The notes: generated from the sequence alone by a model not told the origin. A stretch of DNA of 64,000 nucleotides from Starkeya sp. ORNL1 (GCF_012971745.1 NZ_CP048834.1:6023001-6087000); one strand, 5' to 3'. Shown: positions 48,274 through 57,654, counted from the first letter of the stretch. Made by a program: numbers and translations.

Positions 48274-48894
48274 ATGTCCAACCGTATTTCTTTTGCCGGC
48301 ACCTTTCGTTCCGTGCGGGCGCCGATCGTGATGGCGCTGCTGGCGCTCTGCCTTGCCGGCTGCGGCATCAACAACATCCCGACCAATGAGGAGAAGGCCA
48401 AGGCGGCGTGGAGCGACGTGCTGAACCAGTATCAGCGGCGCTCCGACCTGATCCCGAACCTGGTCGAGACGGTGAAGGGCTATGCCCAGCAGGAAAAGGA
48501 CGTGCTGACCCAGGTGACGCAGGCGCGGGCCAACGCCACCTCGATCAAGGTCGACGCCTCGACCATCACCGATCCCGAGACCTTCAAGAAATTCCAGGAT
48601 GCGCAGGCCCAGCTCTCCGGCGCGCTGGGCCGGCTGATCGCGGTGTCCGAGGCCTATCCGGACCTGAAGTCGAACCAGAACTTCCTCGCCTTGCAGTCGC
48701 AGATCGAGGGCACCGAGAACCGCATCGCGGTGGCGCGGCGCGATTATATCGACGCGGTTCGGGTCTATAATACCGAGCTGCGCACCTATCCCGGCGCGCT
48801 CTGGGCGATGACGCTCTATCGCAACAACAAGCCGATGGAGACCTTCACCATCCCCGAGGAGCAGATGAAGGTGCCGCAGGTGAAGTTCAACTGA
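48274..48894 (+). CDS. lemA: LemA-family lipoprotein
   Basis: A 206-residue protein with a lipobox signal (LLALCLAGC, modified Cys at about residue 29). The rest is the LemA coiled-coil domain: WSDVLNQYQRRSDLIPNLVETVKGYA, VTQARANATSIK, LGRLIAVSEAYPDLKSNQNFLALQSQIEGTENRIAVARRDY. It is probably anchored in the membrane. It forms an operon with two TPM-domain genes, a common LemA/YgcG arrangement. The start at 48274 follows GGGGG; a GTG at 48262 is an alternative. Confidence 0.93.
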   Translation: MSNRISFAGTFRSVRAPIVMALLALCLAGCGINNIPTNEEKAKAAWSDVLNQYQRRSDLIPNLVETVKGYAQQEKDVLTQVTQARANATSIKVDASTITDPETFKKFQDAQAQLSGALGRLIAVSEAYPDLKSNQNFLALQSQIEGTENRIAVARRDYIDAVRVYNTELRTYPGALWAMTLYRNNKPMETFTIPEEQMKVPQVKFN

Positions 48895-48907
48895 GCGGGG
48901 GCGGCTG

Positions 48908-49726
48908 ATGCCGTCGCGCGTCGCGTCAGGTTTGGCTTCGCTCGCGCTCGCCTTCGGGCTCGCATTTCTGTGTCTGCTGGCTCCCGCGCGCGCCGAGCTG
49001 ACCTTTCCCCCGCTCACCGGGCGGGTGGTGGACGCGGCCAGTATCCTCAACCCCGCCGCCCGCGCCGCGCTCGACGCCAAGCTGGCAGCGCAGGAAGGCA
49101 AGACCACCGATCAGTTCGTGGTGGCGACGGTGCCCTCGCTGCAGGGCACCTCGGTCGAGGACTATGCCAACCGCTTGTTCCGCGCCTGGAAGCTCGGCCA
49201 GGGCGACAAGAACAATGGCGCGCTGCTGTTGGTCGCGCCCAATGAGCGCAAGGTGCGCATCGAGGTCGGCTACGGCCTGGAGGGCGTACTCACCGACGCG
49301 GTGACCAGCACCATCATCCAGACCGCCATGCTGCCCGCCTTCCGTAGCGGCGATTTCGCCGGCGGCGTCACCAAGGGCGCGGACGCGGTGATCGAGGTGC
49401 TGAACCTCGATCCGGAAGAGGCCAAGGCCCGCGCCCGGCAGGCCGAGAAGCCGGCGATGAGCCCGGACGACTGGCTGCATCTGATCTTCTTCGTGCTGAT
49501 GATCGCCTTCTGGATCTACGTCTTCTATCGCTCGACGCGGGGCGGCGGCGGGCCCGGGGCCGGCTATCGGCGCGGGCGCGGCGGCGCGGTGGTGATACCC
49601 GGCGGCATCTCGACCTGGGACTTTCCGCGCGGCGGCGGCGGGGGCGGCTGGTCGGGCGGCAGCGGCGGCGGATTCTCCGGCGGGGGTGGTTCCTCCGGCG
49701 GCGGCGGCGCCTCGGGGAGCTGGTGA
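48908..49726 (+). CDS. TPM-domain (YgcG-type) membrane protein
   Basis: A 272-residue protein. A signal peptide (LALAFGLAFLCLLAPARA) precedes the TPM domain of about 150 residues (LTGRVVDAASILNPAARAALDAKLAAQEGKTTDQFVVATV, IEVGYGLEGVLTDA). A membrane span follows (LIFFVLMIAFWIYVFY), then a Gly/Ser-rich C-terminal tail of about 60 residues (GGSGGGFSGGGGSSGGG). The domain is in the periplasm. The stop overlaps the next gene's ATG by four bases. Function: envelope or photosystem II-repair-like, not established. Confidence 0.92.
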   Translation: MPSRVASGLASLALAFGLAFLCLLAPARAELTFPPLTGRVVDAASILNPAARAALDAKLAAQEGKTTDQFVVATVPSLQGTSVEDYANRLFRAWKLGQGDKNNGALLLVAPNERKVRIEVGYGLEGVLTDAVTSTIIQTAMLPAFRSGDFAGGVTKGADAVIEVLNLDPEEAKARARQAEKPAMSPDDWLHLIFFVLMIAFWIYVFYRSTRGGGGPGAGYRRGRGGAVVIPGGISTWDFPRGGGGGGWSGGSGGGFSGGGGSSGGGGASGSW

Positions 49727-50346
49727 TGACCCACGTGCTGACCGAGAGCGAGCACCACGCCGTCGCGGCCGCCATCCGGGCCGCCGAAGCGACGACCGCT
49801 GGCGAGATCCGCGTCGTCATTACCACGCAGCCGCTGGTGCGCCATGCCTTCTACGCGCTGATGTGGGCGGCGCTCGCTGCCCTCGTGATGCCCTGGCCGC
49901 TGGCGCTGTTCACCGCGCTCAGCGTGCCGATGCTGCTGTCGCTCCAGGCCATCGTGTTCGTGCTGGTCGGCGCGCTATTGCTGTTCTCCCCGCTCGGCCC
50001 GCTGGTGGTGCCGCCCTCGTCACGGCGCGCGGCGGCGCGCGGCGCGGCGATCGACCATTTCCTTGCCCATGGCATCCACCAGACGCGCGAGCGCACCGGC
50101 GTCCTCATCATGGTGGCGCTGCCGGAGCGGCTGGTCGAAGTGGTGGCGGATGAGGGCATTCATTCCCGCGTTGGCCATGAGGCGTGGCGGACGGTGTGCG
50201 CGCTGGTGCTGGCCGGCGCGCGCGAGGAGCGCCTGGCCGAGGGGCTGAGCAACGGTGTCGCCGAAGCCGGCCGCATTCTCGCCGCCCATGTGCCGCCCAG
50301 GCCCGGCGACACCAACGAGCTGCCGGATCGGGTTGTGGTTATCTGA
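49723..50346 (+). CDS. TPM-domain membrane protein, second paralogue
   Basis: A 207-residue protein with a short TPM domain at the N-terminus (LTESEHHAVAAAIRAAEATTAGEIRVVI) interrupted by two membrane spans (ALMWAALAALVMPWPLALFTAL and LQAIVFVLVGALLLFSPLGPL). The C-terminal part resumes the fold (TRERTGVLIMVALPERLVEVVADEGIHSRVGHEAW). It is translationally coupled to the preceding TPM gene. Both probably act with LemA at the membrane. Confidence 0.88.
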   Translation: MMTHVLTESEHHAVAAAIRAAEATTAGEIRVVITTQPLVRHAFYALMWAALAALVMPWPLALFTALSVPMLLSLQAIVFVLVGALLLFSPLGPLVVPPSSRRAAARGAAIDHFLAHGIHQTRERTGVLIMVALPERLVEVVADEGIHSRVGHEAWRTVCALVLAGAREERLAEGLSNGVAEAGRILAAHVPPRPGDTNELPDRVVVI

Positions 50347-51418
50347 CCGGCTCGGGCCGCGGCGCCGCGGTACGGGCAGTACGGAACTCGCGCGGCGAGG
50401 CATCGAACATGTGCCGGAACTCGCGGGAGAAATGCGCGGCGTCGGAGAAGCCGCAATCGAAGGCGATCTGGGTGATGCTGCGCGGGCTGTTCTCCAGCAG
50501 CCAGCAGGCATAATCCAGCCGCAGCCGCCGCTGGAACGCCGCCGGCGAGGCAGAGAGCGTCGCCGCGAAGGCTCGTTCCAATTGCCGCGGGCTGCATCCG
50601 ACATAGCGGGCGATGGCGTCGATCGAGGGCGGGTCGTCGAGCCGCTGCTCCATGAAATGCACCGCCTGATGCACCCGGGCATCGGCGATGGCGGTAAGGT
50701 CGGCGTAGAAATGCGCCTGCGGCAGCGAGGCGGGACGCATGCCTTGCAGCATCATGTGCCGCACCGCCTGGTTGGCCTTGCCGCGCCCGCAATGGCGGGT
50801 GACGAGATAGAGGCCGACATCGATCGCCGCGGTCGAGCCGGCGCAGGACAAGAGGTCGCCCTCATCGACGAACAGCTTGTCGGTGACCGGGGTGAGGCTC
50901 GGGAACTGGGCCTGGAAGGCCTCGAGCACGTTCCAGTGGATGCACACGGTGCGCGCGCCGACGAGGCCGGCCTGGGCGATGGCGAAGGTGCCGGTACACA
51001 CCCCGATCAGCCGCACCCGATGCTCGAAGGCGCGGCGCATATAATCGAGCAGCGCTGGCGGGTGACGCTCATTGAGGTAGTCATTGCCGCCGCAGATCGC
51101 GATGTAGTCGAAATTGGTCGGGTCCAGCAGCGGCTTGTTGCCGCTCGCGATCACCCCGCAGCTCGACTGCCGGTCGGCGCCCCCCAGGCTCATCACCGTC
51201 CATGAGGCATGGATCTGCCGGCTGCGGCCGCCATGATCGGCGGCGAGGCGCAGCGCGTCGATCAGCCCGCCAAAGGCGGCAAGGGTGAACTGGTCGAGCA
51301 GCACGAAGCCGACGCGCAGCGGCGAGGCACGACCCGGGATTGTCGCGGAGATCGGGTCCGGCCGATTCCCGAGGGCGACGTCGCTGCGTTCCAGCTGGTT
51401 GCGTTCCATGTCGCGCAT
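50339..51418 (-). CDS. GlxA-type AraC transcriptional regulator
   Basis: A 359-residue regulator: an N-terminal DJ-1/PfpI-like domain (GFVLLDQFTLAAFGGLIDALRLA, and the nucleophile-elbow sequence GVCTGTFAIAQAGL) followed by an AraC double helix-turn-helix (SIDAIARYVGCSPRQLERAFAATLSASPAAF, then ITQIAFDCGFSDAAHFSREFRHMF). It resembles GbdR/ArgR-like regulators of betaine and arginine use. It is divergent from the Pot-type importer, so it is the probable activator of that operon. The ATG at 51418 has a weak binding site; the ATG at 51409 is an alternative. The 84-base gap to the binding-protein gene holds both promoters, but I saw no clear operator. Confidence 0.9.
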   Translation of the reverse strand: MRDMERNQLERSDVALGNRPDPISATIPGRASPLRVGFVLLDQFTLAAFGGLIDALRLAADHGGRSRQIHASWTVMSLGGADRQSSCGVIASGNKPLLDPTNFDYIAICGGNDYLNERHPPALLDYMRRAFEHRVRLIGVCTGTFAIAQAGLVGARTVCIHWNVLEAFQAQFPSLTPVTDKLFVDEGDLLSCAGSTAAIDVGLYLVTRHCGRGKANQAVRHMMLQGMRPASLPQAHFYADLTAIADARVHQAVHFMEQRLDDPPSIDAIARYVGCSPRQLERAFAATLSASPAAFQRRLRLDYACWLLENSPRSITQIAFDCGFSDAAHFSREFRHMFDASPREFRTARTAAPRPEPVR

Positions 51419-51502
51419 ATCAAAGTTTCTGGCCCGTTCCTGCAAGCCCGGCGGGCAACGCAGCGTCATGATCGCGGCGCCTGCACATGAGGGGAGAACA
51501 AC

Positions 51503-52543
51503 ATGGCACGCATGCACGGTCTGATTACGGCTTCGGTGGTCGCGCTCGCGGCTGCCATCGCTCCCGCCTCGGCGCAGGAGGCGATCCATGTCGCCTGGTA
51601 TGGCGGCAATTGGGGCGACGCCTTCAAGGCGTGCGTCGCCGACCCGTTCACCAAGGCGACCGGCGTGCCGGTGGTGCCGGAGGTCGGCACCTCGACGGTG
51701 ACGCTCTCCAAGCTGCAGCAGCAGAAGGACGCGCCGACCATCGACGTCGCCTGGATGGATGGCGGGGTGAGCGAACTCGCGGCCAGCGCGGGCGTGGTCG
51801 AAAATCTCGACCCGGCCGGCATCCCGAACCTCAAGGACGCGCTGCCGGAGGCGATCTACAAGAATGCCGGCACAACTTATGCTGTTGGAACAGGCTATTA
51901 CTCGCTCGGCCTCACCTACAACACGAAGGAGGTGAAGACCCCGCCGACCTCCTGGAACGACCTCTGGAAGCCGGAATATGCCGACGCGGTGACGATCCCG
52001 TCGCCGTCCAATTCCTCCGGCGTGCCGTTCCTGTTCTTCCTCGCCAAGATCTGGAACGCCCCGGCCGGCGACTTCGCCCCGGTGTTCGCCAGGATCAAGC
52101 AGCTGAAGCCGGCGCTGTTCTTCGATTCCTCGGGCGCCGCCAGCAACGCCTATCAGAGCGGCGAGGCGATCATCGGCGCGCACTTCAATGTCGGCGCCTT
52201 CGATCTTGCCGCCAAGGGCCTGCCGATCGCCTTCACCGTGCCCAAGGAGGGCGTGTGGGCGACCGATGCACGCCTCCATCTGGTGAAGAACGCGCCGCGC
52301 AAGGCCTCGGCGCAGAAGTTCATCGACACTGCCTTGACCGCGGACGCCTCAAAATGCCTCGCCGAGAAGCTCTATCTCGGCCCGGCGGTGAAGGGCGTGA
52401 CGGTCTCGCCGGAAGCCGCGCGCAAGCTGCCCTGGGGCGAGAGCGGCTCGGTCGCCAATCTCTTCCTGCTCGACTGGAATCAGGTCAACGCCAAGCGCGC
52501 GGAACTGGTCGACACCTGGAACCGCGAGATCGCCCGCAAGTGA
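51503..52543 (+). CDS. ABC transporter substrate-binding protein, PotD/AfuA type
   Basis: A 346-residue periplasmic protein with signal peptide (LITASVVALAAAIAPASA). It opens the mature protein with IHVAWYGGNWGDAFKACVADPFTKATG, as in polyamine, thiamine or opine binding proteins, and includes VGTGYYSLGLTYNTKEVKTPPTSWNDLW. GGGGAG lies upstream of the ATG. It heads an operon of binding protein, ATPase, two permeases and a proline-racemase-family enzyme. The ligand may be an amino acid derivative, such as a hydroxyproline or betaine. Confidence 0.92.
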   Translation: MARMHGLITASVVALAAAIAPASAQEAIHVAWYGGNWGDAFKACVADPFTKATGVPVVPEVGTSTVTLSKLQQQKDAPTIDVAWMDGGVSELAASAGVVENLDPAGIPNLKDALPEAIYKNAGTTYAVGTGYYSLGLTYNTKEVKTPPTSWNDLWKPEYADAVTIPSPSNSSGVPFLFFLAKIWNAPAGDFAPVFARIKQLKPALFFDSSGAASNAYQSGEAIIGAHFNVGAFDLAAKGLPIAFTVPKEGVWATDARLHLVKNAPRKASAQKFIDTALTADASKCLAEKLYLGPAVKGVTVSPEAARKLPWGESGSVANLFLLDWNQVNAKRAELVDTWNREIARK

Positions 52544-53580
52544 GCCCGCTGCTGACCATAGATGCGGTCTCCAAGCGTTTCGCGGCGCATCATGCGCTGC
52601 GGGACGTGCGGCTCGACATCGGGGCCGGGGAGTTCATCGCTCTCCTGGGCCCGAGCGGCTGCGGCAAGACCACGCTGCTGCGCTGCATCGCCGGCTTCCT
52701 TAACCCCGACGAGGGCCGCATCCTGATCGACGGCGTGGACGTCACAAGCATCCCGCCGTATCGGCGCCCGCTCAACACGGTGTTCCAGAGCTACGCGCTG
52801 TTCCCGCACATGAACGTGCTGGAGAATGTCGGCTATGGGCCGCGCCGGCAGGGCGTGCCGAAGGACGAGGCCAAGCGCCGCTCGCTGGAGGCGCTCGGCC
52901 TGGTCGGCCTCTCCGATCTCGGCGCCCGCCTGCCGCTCGAGCTGTCCGGCGGCCAGCAGCAGCGTGTCGCCTTGGCCCGTGCCATCGTCAACCGGCCGAA
53001 GCTGCTGCTGCTCGACGAGCCCTTGAGCGCGCTCGACCTCAAGCTGCGCCGGCGCATGCAGATCGAGCTGAAGCACATACAGGAGAAGCTCGGCATCGCC
53101 TTCATCTTCGTCACCCATGACCAGGAGGAGGCGATGACGATGGCGAACCGCATCGTCGTCATGAATGCCGGGCAGATCGAGCAGGCCGGGACCGCCGCCG
53201 AAATCTATCGCGCGCCGCGCACCCGCTTCGTCGCCGAATTCGTCGGCGAGGCCAATCTCATCCCCTGTTCACCGGCGGCCCCCGGGCGCGTGCGGCTGGC
53301 GGTGAACGGCGCCGAATTGAACGCGCCCGCCGGCGGATCCCTTGCCATGGTGCGGCCCGAGGACGTCCTGCTGCTCGACGGGCCGCAGGACGGCCTGCTC
53401 TCGATGCCGGCCATCATCGAGGATGTCGTCGCCATTGGCGGCATCACCACGCTGCATATGCGCGCCGGCGACATCGCGCTGAAGGCGACCCGCCTCGGCC
53501 TGCCGGACGACACCCTGCGCCCCGGCGCGGCGGTCACGGTCGGCTTCCGGCCGGCCTCCGTGCACCTGATCGCGGAGTAG
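52540..53580 (+). CDS. ABC transporter ATPase, PotA type
   Basis: A 346-residue ATPase. Walker A GPSGCGKTT, Q-loop TVFQSYALFPHMNVL, signature LSGGQQQRVALARA, Walker B LLLLDEPLSALD, THDQEEAMTMA, then a C-terminal TOBE-type domain (MVRPEDVLLL). A GTG start overlapping the binding-protein stop (GTGA) makes the genes coupled. The frame continues open upstream to 51487, but that part is a shadow of the binding-protein gene. Confidence 0.93.
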   Translation: MSPLLTIDAVSKRFAAHHALRDVRLDIGAGEFIALLGPSGCGKTTLLRCIAGFLNPDEGRILIDGVDVTSIPPYRRPLNTVFQSYALFPHMNVLENVGYGPRRQGVPKDEAKRRSLEALGLVGLSDLGARLPLELSGGQQQRVALARAIVNRPKLLLLDEPLSALDLKLRRRMQIELKHIQEKLGIAFIFVTHDQEEAMTMANRIVVMNAGQIEQAGTAAEIYRAPRTRFVAEFVGEANLIPCSPAAPGRVRLAVNGAELNAPAGGSLAMVRPEDVLLLDGPQDGLLSMPAIIEDVVAIGGITTLHMRAGDIALKATRLGLPDDTLRPGAAVTVGFRPASVHLIAE

Positions 53581-53584
53581 GGCG

Positions 53585-54421
53585 GTGACCGGCGCGCGCA
53601 CCACGCTGCTCTTCCTGCTGTTCGCGCCGGTGGCGTTCTTCGCCGCCTTCTTCCTGGCGCCGATGGCGGTGGTGCTGTTCTCCAGTTTCACCGCGCCGGA
53701 CGGCAGCCCGACCTTCGCGCATTACGCCCGCGTGCTGCTCGACCAGTATCATTGGGAGGTGCTGTGGGTGACGTTCCGCATCGCGCTTCTCACCACCGTG
53801 ATCTGCCTGCTGATCGGCTTCCCGCTCGCCTGGTATCTGGTGCGCATCGTGAAGTGGCGGGCATGGCGGCGGGCCTGCGTCATCCTCATCATTGTCCCGC
53901 TCTTCACCTCGAACATCGTGCGCTCGTTCGGCTGGATGGTGCTGCTCGGCCGCACCGGCCTCGTCAACGACGCGCTGGTCTCGACCGGCCTGCTGGCCCG
54001 GCCGATGCGCTTCCTCGGCACCGAGACCGGCATACTGATCGGCCTCGTCTATATCCTGCTGCCCTTCGTGGTGCTCTCGGTCGGCAATGCGCTGGCGAAG
54101 ATCGACACCGCGTTCGAGCAGGCCTCGGCCGATCTCGGCGCCGGGCCGGCGCGCACCTTCTGGTTCGTCACCTTGCCGCTCTGCCTGCCGGGCGCGGTCT
54201 CCGGTGCCATCATGGTGTTCGCGCTGGCGGTCAGCGCCTATGTGACGCCGGCGCTGCTGAGCGGCGGGCAGATCACCGTGTTCTCCATGCTGATCTTCCA
54301 GCAATACAGCTCGGTGTTCGATTTCCACTATGGCGCCGCGCTGAGCGTAACGCTGCTGGTGCTGACGCTGCTCTTGGTCGGCATGGCCGGGCGCATCGGC
54401 GAAGCGGGGAGGCGGGCATGA
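53585..54421 (+). CDS. ABC transporter permease, PotB type
   Basis: A 278-residue protein with six spans and the EAA loop EQASADLGAGPARTFWFVTLPLCLPGAVSG. The GTG start has GGAG seven bases upstream. Its stop overlaps the next permease start (ATGA). Confidence 0.92.
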   Translation: MTGARTTLLFLLFAPVAFFAAFFLAPMAVVLFSSFTAPDGSPTFAHYARVLLDQYHWEVLWVTFRIALLTTVICLLIGFPLAWYLVRIVKWRAWRRACVILIIVPLFTSNIVRSFGWMVLLGRTGLVNDALVSTGLLARPMRFLGTETGILIGLVYILLPFVVLSVGNALAKIDTAFEQASADLGAGPARTFWFVTLPLCLPGAVSGAIMVFALAVSAYVTPALLSGGQITVFSMLIFQQYSSVFDFHYGAALSVTLLVLTLLLVGMAGRIGEAGRRA

Positions 54422-55212
54422 TCGCGCGTCTCATCGTCCGTCTCGTCGCGTTGCTGGCGCTCGCCTATCTGGTGCTGCCGCTCATCGTCATCATCGGCGC
54501 CTCGCTGACCACGACCAGCTATCTCGCCTTCCCGCCGGAAGGGCTAACGCTGCACTGGTACAAGGTGATGCTGGACGATCCGTCCTACGTCGCCGCCTTC
54601 ACCACCTCGACGCTGCTGGCGCTGGCGGCAACCGTGGTCGGCATCGTGCTTGCGGTGCCGGCGAGCCTTGCCTTGGCGCGCTACGACTTCACCGGCCGCG
54701 CGGCGCTATCCGCCATGCTGCTTTCGCCGCTGGTGCTGCCCTATGTCGTGCTCGGCGCGGCGCTGCTGCAATATGGCGCGGCGATCGGGCTGGTGCGCTC
54801 CTTCGCGGCGCTGCTGGTCGGGCACGTCATCATCGTCATGCCCTTCGTGCTGCGCTCCATCCTGCCGCTGCTGACCCCCGAGCAGCGGGCGCTGGAGGAA
54901 GCCTCCGCCGATCTCGGTGCGCGGCCGGTGACCACCTTCTTCCTCGTCGTGCTGCCGCAGATCCGCTCGGGCATCGTCGCCGGCGGGCTGCTCGCCTTCA
55001 TCTCTTCCTGGATCAATGTCGAGTTGTCGATCTTCAACACGACATCCGAGCTGAACACCATCCCCGTGAAGATGTTCAACTACGTCCAGTACACCATCGA
55101 CCCGACGATCGCGGCCGTGTCCGCAATAACCATCGTCGTCGCGGCCGTCGCCATCATCCTCATCGACCTTCTGATCGGCCTCGACATGCTGTCCGAGCCG
55201 CGTCAGCCCTAA
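54418..55212 (+). CDS. ABC transporter permease, PotC type
   Basis: A 264-residue protein with six spans and the EAA loop EEASADLGARPVTTFFLVVLPQIRSGIV. The ATG at 54418 has GGGAGG upstream and overlaps the PotB-type stop. It completes the importer with the genes from 51503 and is followed after 15 bases by a proline-racemase-family gene. Confidence 0.92.
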   Translation: MIARLIVRLVALLALAYLVLPLIVIIGASLTTTSYLAFPPEGLTLHWYKVMLDDPSYVAAFTTSTLLALAATVVGIVLAVPASLALARYDFTGRAALSAMLLSPLVLPYVVLGAALLQYGAAIGLVRSFAALLVGHVIIVMPFVLRSILPLLTPEQRALEEASADLGARPVTTFFLVVLPQIRSGIVAGGLLAFISSWINVELSIFNTTSELNTIPVKMFNYVQYTIDPTIAAVSAITIVVAAVAIILIDLLIGLDMLSEPRQP

Positions 55213-55227
55213 CTTATGGAGCCTTCC

Positions 55228-56244
55228 ATGATGCGCAAGCAGGATATATTCGACGTCGTCTACACGCATACGGAGGGCGAGCCGCTCTGCATCATCCATA
55301 GCGGCATTCCCTATCCGGCCGGCTCCACCATCCTGGAGAAGCGCGCTTTCCTCGAAGCGAACTATGATTGGGTGCGCCAGGCGCTGATGCGCGAGCCGCG
55401 CGGCCACAAGGACATGTTCGGGGTATTCCTCACCCCGCCGTCCTCGCCGGACTACGATGCCGGGCTGATCTATATCGACGGCACGCAATATTCCCACATG
55501 TGCGGCCACGGCACGATCGCGGTCGCCATGGCGATGGTGGCGCTCGGCATGGTGCGGCGCAATCCGGATGGCGTGACCACGATCCGCTTCGAGACCACGG
55601 CGGGCCTGGTGCTGGCCGAGGTTGGATCGGAAGGCGACGAGGTGCTGTGGACCCGCTTCGAGAACGTGCCGGCCTATGTGGCGGCGCAGGACGTGCCGTT
55701 CGAACTGCCGGGCATCGGTCCGCTCAAGGCCGACATCGTGTGGGGCGGCAATTATTTCGGCATCATCGATCTGCGCGGCACCTCGCTGCGCATCTCGCCG
55801 GAGAACGGCTCGGTGCTGTCGCGCTACGGCATCATGGCGCGCGAGCAGATCCGCCAGCGGGTCAACATCCAGCACCCGACCGCCGGCCACATCAACAATT
55901 TCAACTTCGTCACCTTCTGGCACGAGCCGACCATCGAAGGCGCGTTCTACAAGAACGTCCATGTCTTCAGCGCCGGCCAGCTCGACCGTTCGCCGGGCGG
56001 CACCGGCACCAGTGCGATGATGGCGATGTTCGAGGCGCGCGGGCAGCTCGCGCTCAACCAGCCGATCCGCTCCGAGGGCCTGCTCGGCACCGGCACCTTC
56101 GAGGGCTGCCTGATCGGTGAAGCGAAGCTCAACAGCGTGCGTGCGGTGCGCCCGACGGTGAAGGGCACCGCTGGCCTGCTCGGCACCGCGCGCTGGGTGA
56201 TCGACCGCAACGATCCGGTGGGTGCCGGGTTTCTCGTGGCGTAA
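55228..56244 (+). CDS. Proline racemase-family enzyme with Cys-Gly active-site pair
   Basis: A 338-residue enzyme of the proline racemase / 4-hydroxyproline epimerase / trans-3-hydroxyproline dehydratase family. The first active-site motif keeps its cysteine (HMCGHGTIAVAMAM). The second reads DRSPGGTGTSA instead of the racemase DRSPCGTGTSA, so the second base is Gly. Dehydratases of the family carry Thr there, so this is neither textbook type. It is likely not a two-cysteine racemase; it may be a dehydratase-like or novel variant. The ATG at 55228 has GGAG six bases upstream. It is the last gene of the Pot-type operon. Confidence 0.85.
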   Translation: MMRKQDIFDVVYTHTEGEPLCIIHSGIPYPAGSTILEKRAFLEANYDWVRQALMREPRGHKDMFGVFLTPPSSPDYDAGLIYIDGTQYSHMCGHGTIAVAMAMVALGMVRRNPDGVTTIRFETTAGLVLAEVGSEGDEVLWTRFENVPAYVAAQDVPFELPGIGPLKADIVWGGNYFGIIDLRGTSLRISPENGSVLSRYGIMAREQIRQRVNIQHPTAGHINNFNFVTFWHEPTIEGAFYKNVHVFSAGQLDRSPGGTGTSAMMAMFEARGQLALNQPIRSEGLLGTGTFEGCLIGEAKLNSVRAVRPTVKGTAGLLGTARWVIDRNDPVGAGFLVA

Positions 56245-56348
56245 GCCGGCGCCGCGAAGTCCGCGCGTCGTGCCGTTGCGCCGGCGGCGAGAAAGATAGG
56301 GTGGGCGGCTCGCCGAAGCGGGTCGTCCGTCCTATCTTTGTTCCCACC

Positions 56349-57587
56349 ATGCCCCAGCGATCCGGAAGCGCCGATCTGCCCCTGCATGGCGGCCGTGTGC
56401 CGCCCTGGCTGGCGGAGCGCATGACGCGGCTCGGCGCGGTGATCTGCGAGGCCATCGTCCAGCATTATGGCCGCGACGAATTGCTGAGCCGGCTGGCCCA
56501 TCCCTTCTGGTTCCAGTCCTTTGGGGCGGTGATGGGGATGGACTGGCACTCCTCCGGCATCACCACCAGCGTCATCGGCGCGCTGAAGCGCGGGCTGGCG
56601 CCGCTGTCGGGCGAGCTTGGCCTGCATGTCTGCGGCGGGCGCGGCAGGCATTCGCGCAAGACGCCGCAGGAACTGGAGGCGATTGGCGCGCGCATCGGTT
56701 TCGATGGCGCGGCGCTCGCCACCGCCAGCCGTCTCGTCGCCAAGGTCGACAGCGCCGCGGTGCAGGACGGCTTTGATCTCTATCTCCACGGCTTCATCGT
56801 CGCCGATGACGGCAAATGGGTCGTGGTCCAGCAGGGCATGAGCGACGAACGCCGGCAGGCGCGGCGCTATCATTGGCTGTCGGAGGGGCTGAGCAGCTTC
56901 CTCGACGATCCGCATTCCGCGATCGAGGGGGAAGGCAAGGGCGAGATCGTCAATCTTGCCGACCGCCGCGCGGAGAAATCCCGCCACGCCCAGCTCGACC
57001 TGCTCGCTGCGCTCGGTCCCGATGGCATCGCCCGGCAATATGCGGCGCTCATAGAAGTGCCGGAGCCCGCGCCGGCTCCGGAGGCGGAGCAGATGCTGCT
57101 GCCGCATCTGATCATGCCGGCGCATCACGAAGTGCGCGCCGAGGACGTGGTGCAGCCGCGCTTGCAGGCCGCGCTCGCCGCAGCCGCCGATCGCGGCCCG
57201 GAGGATTTCGCCGACCTTCTGCTGGTGCCCGGCGTCGGCGCCCGCACCGTCGAGGCGCTGGCGCTGGTCGCCGAGGTGGTTCACGGCACGCCCTGCCGCT
57301 TCACCGATCCGGCGCGCTTCTCCTTTGCCCATGGCGGCAAGGACCGGCATCCGTTCCCGGTGCCGATCCGGGTCTATGACCAGACCATCGAGGTGATGAA
57401 GTCGGCCATCGGCAAGGCCAGGCTCGGCCAGTCCGAGGAACTGGCGGCGATCCGGCGCCTCGACGACCAGACCCGCCAGCTGGAGCGCGCCGCCGGCGGG
57501 CGAAGCTGGGACGAGGTGGTGGCCGAGGAGATGCGCATGTCGCCGAGCTATGGCGGGCGCAGCGTGTTCGGCTGGGAGCCGGGCTAG
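56349..57587 (+). CDS. DUF763 protein
   Basis: A 412-residue protein of the DUF763 family. It starts in the family manner (SADLPLHGGRVPPWLAERM) and contains HPFWFQSFGAVMGMDWHSSG, HVCGGRGRHSRKTPQEL, the charged middle and the AHGGKDRHPFPVPIRVYDQTIEVM block near the C-terminus. A helix-hairpin-helix-like stretch (LLLVPGVGARTVEALALVAEVV) suggests DNA contact. Family members in bacteria and archaea have no proven function. The ATG at 56349 is chosen by alignment; there is no strong binding site. Monocistronic, downstream of the racemase-like gene. Confidence 0.88.
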   Translation: MPQRSGSADLPLHGGRVPPWLAERMTRLGAVICEAIVQHYGRDELLSRLAHPFWFQSFGAVMGMDWHSSGITTSVIGALKRGLAPLSGELGLHVCGGRGRHSRKTPQELEAIGARIGFDGAALATASRLVAKVDSAAVQDGFDLYLHGFIVADDGKWVVVQQGMSDERRQARRYHWLSEGLSSFLDDPHSAIEGEGKGEIVNLADRRAEKSRHAQLDLLAALGPDGIARQYAALIEVPEPAPAPEAEQMLLPHLIMPAHHEVRAEDVVQPRLQAALAAAADRGPEDFADLLLVPGVGARTVEALALVAEVVHGTPCRFTDPARFSFAHGGKDRHPFPVPIRVYDQTIEVMKSAIGKARLGQSEELAAIRRLDDQTRQLERAAGGRSWDEVVAEEMRMSPSYGGRSVFGWEPG

Positions 57588-57654
57588 GGCCCAACCGCTT
57601 CGAGCGCATGCGCCGCCGAATCCTGCCGGCCGCGGACAAAACTTCTGCACCGAT

